In this document: in pieces, positions 61,161-64,000 of the stretch
How positions within the stretch are numbered: position 1 is the stretch's first letter
Layout of the letters: each line of letters begins with the position of its first letter
NCBI GenBank assembly: GCA_023391285.1
Contig: JAEWBF010000060.1
Coordinates: forward strand, 8,069-72,068
DNA: 64,000 bases
Reading direction: 5' to 3'
Source: Verrucomicrobiota bacterium
Lineage (GTDB): Bacteria > Verrucomicrobiota > Verrucomicrobiia > Opitutales > Opitutaceae
Program-made: the position numbers and the translations under genes
Notes under the pieces: model-generated
Databases searched by the model: none
Told to the model about the DNA's origin: nothing
What the model saw: the letters and a program-made list of their open reading frames with translations, nothing else

Positions 61161-62801
61161 TCACTTCACCACCACCACCTGCCCCAACGTCCCCGCGATC
61201 ACCTCCCGCATCCGCCCCAACGCCGCCTCTTCCCCATCGGTCGCATCCGTCTGCACCAACACATATGCCCAACGATCCGCCCGCCCGCGCAACCGATTCC
61301 ACGCATCGTGCCAGAAACGTCCCCAATGCGTCGCCGTCGCCGCCTCACTGCTCACAAACCAATACGCCACCCGCGCCGGAATCCGTCGCCCGCTCCGCGG
61401 CTCCACCATCTCGGTCTCCAACAACGTCGCGTCCCATCCTGCCCCTTTCCCCATCTCGAATCTCACCTCGCGCTTCTGCCCAATCGTCCACCCCTGCCCC
61501 ACCAAGCAGAGCTCCGGCCGGTGAATCGAGGTCCGATCCTTGCCGCTCAACACAATCGACACAAACACCGCGTGCCGCGCATCGCTCACGCTCACATAGT
61601 TTCGCCGCGAAAACCCCGTGTCCTCCGGCAAAATCTCGCGCTCCACCGCCGTCACCTCCGCGCGCCGCCCAATCCATTCCGTCCCCACAAACGCCGGCAA
61701 CTCCACCGGATCGCGCCCACCCTCCGCCAATCGAACACCCACACCCCCGCCCAACGCACCCTCCGCCACCCGCCCCAAAAAAAACATCTCCCCCACCGCC
61801 AAACCCACAATCGCTCCAGTTCCGAGCAGCCACCCTCCAATCGGTCTTCCTTTCACTTTTTCCGAACCCAGAACCCTAAACTCAGAACCCAAAACCACTC
61901 CCTCCGGCGCCACGCGCCGGAGCAACCCCGCCGCCCCCAACACCCCGCCCAACACGATCGCAAACACCCCAAACCCCATCACCTCATGCGCGCGCTCGCC
62001 CCACGACTGCCCGCCGATCTGCGCCGCGAAAATAATCGCCGCGATCCGCGTAACATTTCCCAAATACGTCAGCGGAAAACATAGCGCCAGCATCAGCCCC
62101 CGCCGCCACCACGTCCGAAAATTGAGGTATCCAACTAGCAACGACAGCGCCGCCAGCGCCATCAACGACCGCACGCCCGAGCACGCCGCCGCCACGTCAT
62201 ATTGATACCGTCCATCCGGCGCAAAGAGCTGCGTCCCGCTTCGCACCACCTCGATCCCGCCCGCCCGTGCAATCGGACCCGCCGCATCGATCACCCACAG
62301 CCGCAGCCAAAAACCCACCGAATCCAGCACGTTCAACGGAATGGCGAACAACAAAAACCCGAGCGGAAACATCGCGGCATCGCCCCACCGCTTCCCCCCA
62401 CCCAACCGCAACACCCCCCACGTAAACAACAACACCGCCACAATCGAAACCCGCGTCTGCTGCGCCACAAACCCCACCGCATGCAACCCCAGCGCAACCG
62501 CCATCACCCCCCACGCCACGACTCCGCCCGCCTTCCTGCTCTGGGCTCTCGGCTCTAGGCTCTGGGCTCCCTTCAAATTCCTCCACAACACCCACGCGGA
62601 AATCCCCAGCACCAACCACCCATGCTCCGTCTCCGCCTGGGGATCCAGCCACTGACTCACCCACCACCAAAACACCGACCCCGTATCGACATACCCCCGC
62701 GTCGCATTCCCAAAAAATTGAAACACCAAGAACCCTGCGACCGCACAAACTCCCGCCGCCACCCACGACCGTGATCCGATTTTCGCTGAAGCCTGGCTCA
62801 T
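61161..62801 (-). CDS. Exosortase with fused EpsI-like C-terminal domain (second)
   Basis: 546 residues from the ATG at 62801. Exosortase domain with Cys207 in AAACSGVRSLMAL, Arg252 in GNVTRIAAI and His272 in ERAHEVMGF, the catalytic triad. The C-terminal EpsI-like domain includes VFVSIVLSGKDRTSIHRPE and CLVGQGW. Two inserts are encoded by heptanucleotide arrays: SLEPRAQSRKA (62534-62572) in a cytoplasmic loop near residue 80, and VLGSEFRVLGSE (61864-61898) between the membrane domain and the EpsI part. Both keep the frame. No PEP-CTERM gene is adjacent. Confidence 0.92.
   Translation of the reverse strand: MSQASAKIGSRSWVAAGVCAVAGFLVFQFFGNATRGYVDTGSVFWWWVSQWLDPQAETEHGWLVLGISAWVLWRNLKGAQSLEPRAQSRKAGGVVAWGVMAVALGLHAVGFVAQQTRVSIVAVLLFTWGVLRLGGGKRWGDAAMFPLGFLLFAIPLNVLDSVGFWLRLWVIDAAGPIARAGGIEVVRSGTQLFAPDGRYQYDVAAACSGVRSLMALAALSLLVGYLNFRTWWRRGLMLALCFPLTYLGNVTRIAAIIFAAQIGGQSWGERAHEVMGFGVFAIVLGGVLGAAGLLRRVAPEGVVLGSEFRVLGSEKVKGRPIGGWLLGTGAIVGLAVGEMFFLGRVAEGALGGGVGVRLAEGGRDPVELPAFVGTEWIGRRAEVTAVEREILPEDTGFSRRNYVSVSDARHAVFVSIVLSGKDRTSIHRPELCLVGQGWTIGQKREVRFEMGKGAGWDATLLETEMVEPRSGRRIPARVAYWFVSSEAATATHWGRFWHDAWNRLRGRADRWAYVLVQTDATDGEEAALGRMREVIAGTLGQVVVVK
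61864..61898. repeat. Heptanucleotide array inside the second exosortase gene
   Basis: Five 7-mers in the plus-strand sense: GAACCCA, GAACCCT, AAACTCA, GAACCCA, AAACCAC. Encodes VLGSEFRVLGSE on the minus strand. The same words occur at 63568-63602. Confidence 0.8.
62534..62572. repeat. Heptanucleotide array inside the second exosortase gene (2)
   Basis: 7-mers in the plus-strand sense from 62538: GCTCTGG, GCTCTCG, GCTCTAG, GCTCTGG, GCTCCCT. Bases 62534-62554 are the reverse complement of gspE 2213-2233 without a mismatch. Confidence 0.85.
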
Positions 62802-62872
62802 CAACTCCCGCCACTCTCACGCCCCGCCCCGCCCATTCCAAGCCCACACTCCACCGCAGGTATATGTAGGAT

Positions 62873-62898
62873 GTAGGGCGGGATCTCCCGACCCCGCC
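62873..62898 (+). repeat. REP-like palindrome, GTAG head (GGCGGGGTC family)
   Basis: GTAG followed by GGCGGGATC-TCCC-GACCCCGCC with one mismatch in the arms. It lies in the 183-base gap between the exosortase and the GT4 gene, together with the heptamer array at 62926. Confidence 0.8.
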
Positions 62899-62925
62899 GT
62901 CGCTCCGGCATTTGCAGTTGGATCT

Positions 62926-62960
62926 TCTCTGGAGCTTGGATCTTGGATCTTGGAGCTTTG
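62926..62960. repeat. Heptanucleotide array before the GT4 gene
   Basis: TCTCTGG, AGCTTGG, ATCTTGG, ATCTTGG, AGCTTTG. Inverse words of the array at 29131. Confidence 0.75.
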
Positions 62961-62984
62961 CCTGCCCCCCGCATCCTCACCCCC

Positions 62985-64000
62985 GTGCCTCCTGCACCGC
63001 ACCACCTCCTCATCTTCGCCCACACGCCGCCACCCGTGCACGGCCAGAGCTTGATGGTCCAAACCCTCCTCTCCCACCTCCCGTCCATCGCGCCGCACCT
63101 CACGCTCCATCACGTCAACGTCCGCCTCTCCCGCGACTCCACCGACATCGGCCGGCCGCGCCTCACCAAACTCCTCCCGCTCCTCGCCGCCTGCTTCCGC
63201 GCACTCACACTCCGGTTCCGCCACGGCCCGATGCCGTTCTACTACATCCCTGCGCCCGCCAAACGCAGCGCCCTCTACCGCGACTGGATCGTGATGCTCC
63301 TCTGCCGCCCGTTTTTCCCGAAACTCATCCTCCACTGGCACGCCGTCGGCCTCGGCAACTGGCTCGCGCAACACGCCACCGCCCCCGAACGCTTCCTCAC
63401 GCAACTCCTCCTCGGCCGCGCCGACCTCTCGATCTCCCTCGCCCCCGAACTCCTCCCCGACGCCCAACACCTCCGCCCCAAATCCACCGCCCTCGTCCCC
63501 AACGGCCTCAATGTGCCTGAAACTCCAAACGCCAAACCCCAGACCCCAAACTTCTCCCTTCAACCCCAAACCCAAAACCCAGAACCCAAAACCCAAAACC
63601 CCACCCACGTGGTATTCCTCGGCCTCTGCTCCCGCGAAAAAGGCGTCTTCGATCTCCTCACCGCGATCGCCATCGCCAACCGCCGCGAGCCCGACGCCTT
63701 TCGTCTCACCGTCGCCGGCGGCTTCGCCACCATCGCCGATCAACACGCCTTCTTCTCCCAAGTCGTCGCTCTCGGCCCCGAGGTCGTCCGCCACGTCGGT
63801 TTCGCCAGCGAATCCGAAAAACACGCCCTCCTCTCCACCGCCGACGTCTTCTGTTACCCAACCGCCTATCCGCACGAAGCCCAGCCGCTAGCCGTCATCG
63901 AAGCCCTCGCCCACGACCTCCCCATCGTCGCCACCCGCTGGCGCGCGATTCCTTCCATGCTTCCCGCCACGCCTCACCCGCACATCCACCTCGTCGAACC
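62985..64000 (+). CDS. GT4-type glycosyltransferase (3' end cut by the window)
   Basis: At least 338 residues from a GTG start (VPPAPHHLLIFAHTPPPVHG), open to the window end. N-terminal Rossmann domain with HGQSLMVQTLLSHLPSIA, linker VPNGLN at about residue 177, then the C-terminal domain with VVFLGLCSREKGVFDLLTAI and VFCYPTAYPHEAQPLAVIEA, containing the GT4 E-x7-E style nucleotide-sugar site. Between the domains, 28 codons (ETPNAKPQTPNFSLQPQTQN and onward) come from a twelve-unit heptanucleotide array. Likely part of an envelope polysaccharide locus that continues beyond the window. Confidence 0.88.
   Translation, partial: MPPAPHHLLIFAHTPPPVHGQSLMVQTLLSHLPSIAPHLTLHHVNVRLSRDSTDIGRPRLTKLLPLLAACFRALTLRFRHGPMPFYYIPAPAKRSALYRDWIVMLLCRPFFPKLILHWHAVGLGNWLAQHATAPERFLTQLLLGRADLSISLAPELLPDAQHLRPKSTALVPNGLNVPETPNAKPQTPNFSLQPQTQNPEPKTQNPTHVVFLGLCSREKGVFDLLTAIAIANRREPDAFRLTVAGGFATIADQHAFFSQVVALGPEVVRHVGFASESEKHALLSTADVFCYPTAYPHEAQPLAVIEALAHDLPIVATRWRAIPSMLPATPHPHIHLVE
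63519..63602. repeat. Twelve-unit heptanucleotide array inside the GT4 gene
   Basis: Units: GAAACTC, CAAACGC, CAAACCC, CAGACCC, CAAACTT, CTCCCTT, CAACCCC, AAACCCA, AAACCCA, GAACCCA, AAACCCA, AAACCCC. 84 bases equals 28 codons, so the frame is preserved and no stop is created. Confidence 0.9.

Noticed and set aside
63519..63602. CRISPR-like repeats
   Set aside because: The unit is only seven bases, degenerate, without spacers, and it is translated in frame.
63511..63891. Short open frame of 126 codons at the window end
   Set aside because: It is an out-of-frame reading of the GT4 gene and its heptamer array; the GT4 frame continues unbroken through the same region with conserved motifs.

Overview
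The window looks like a chromosomal segment of a GC-rich verrucomicrobial bacterium, most likely Opitutaceae. Reasons: strongly GC-biased third codon positions, exosortase/PEP-CTERM genes, an Ig-like surface protein with the duplicated 'RVLIRAVGPSL' module I associate with Opitutus-type genomes, a complete type II secretion (T2SS) gene set, and very dense short interspersed repeats. No rRNA, CRISPR array, insertion sequence or phage was seen. One intact tRNA is present.

Layout. (1) 1-5.4 kb: T2SS secretin (cut by the window start), gspE and gspF, with a hicB-hicA toxin-antitoxin pair wedged between gspE and gspF. (2) 5.5-14.9 kb, minus strand: a large Ig/FnIII surface protein, then a tightly packed eight-gene redox/signalling block (DUF3570 barrel, ApbE, TlpA-like thioredoxin, DUF4266 lipoprotein, response regulator, cupredoxin, histidine kinase, outer-membrane protein). 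(3) 15.0-20.0 kb, minus strand: gspG-H-I-J-K-L-M, the second half of the T2SS. (4) 20.1-22.1 kb: tRNA-Arg(CCT) followed by two tandem units, each a GIY-YIG nuclease gene plus a 3' tRNA fragment, then rpsR and tsaC. (5) 22.3-26.3 kb: exopolysaccharide export (tyrosine kinase, Wza, beta-barrel). (6) 26.6-39.5 kb: housekeeping and mixed genes (hisC, HAD, aquaporin-like channel, DEAD-box helicase, two PilT-type ATPases, MocR, DJ-1, EamA). (7) 39.6-43.8 kb: TPR protein, exosortase and PEP-CTERM protein. (8) 44-64 kb: mixed genes (PTS IIA, CorA, queF, rny, hisN) with cell-envelope genes (two paralogous GT-C proteins, a WecG-type transferase, a second exosortase, and a GT4 glycosyltransferase cut by the window end).

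How it fits together. The T2SS exports folded proteins across the outer membrane and may serve the Ig-domain protein beside it. The exosortases, polymer-export genes and glycosyltransferases point to an extracellular polysaccharide matrix with PEP-CTERM proteins attached. The 7.6-14.9 kb block reads as one operon-like unit coupling periplasmic redox and metal chemistry to a two-component system.

The most distinctive signal is the repeat load. There are palindromic REP-like elements with GTAG or GGAG heads, all clear copies in the same orientation, and several supply the stop codon of the gene in front of them. There are also degenerate heptanucleotide arrays that sit in frame inside gspE, an exosortase and a glycosyltransferase.
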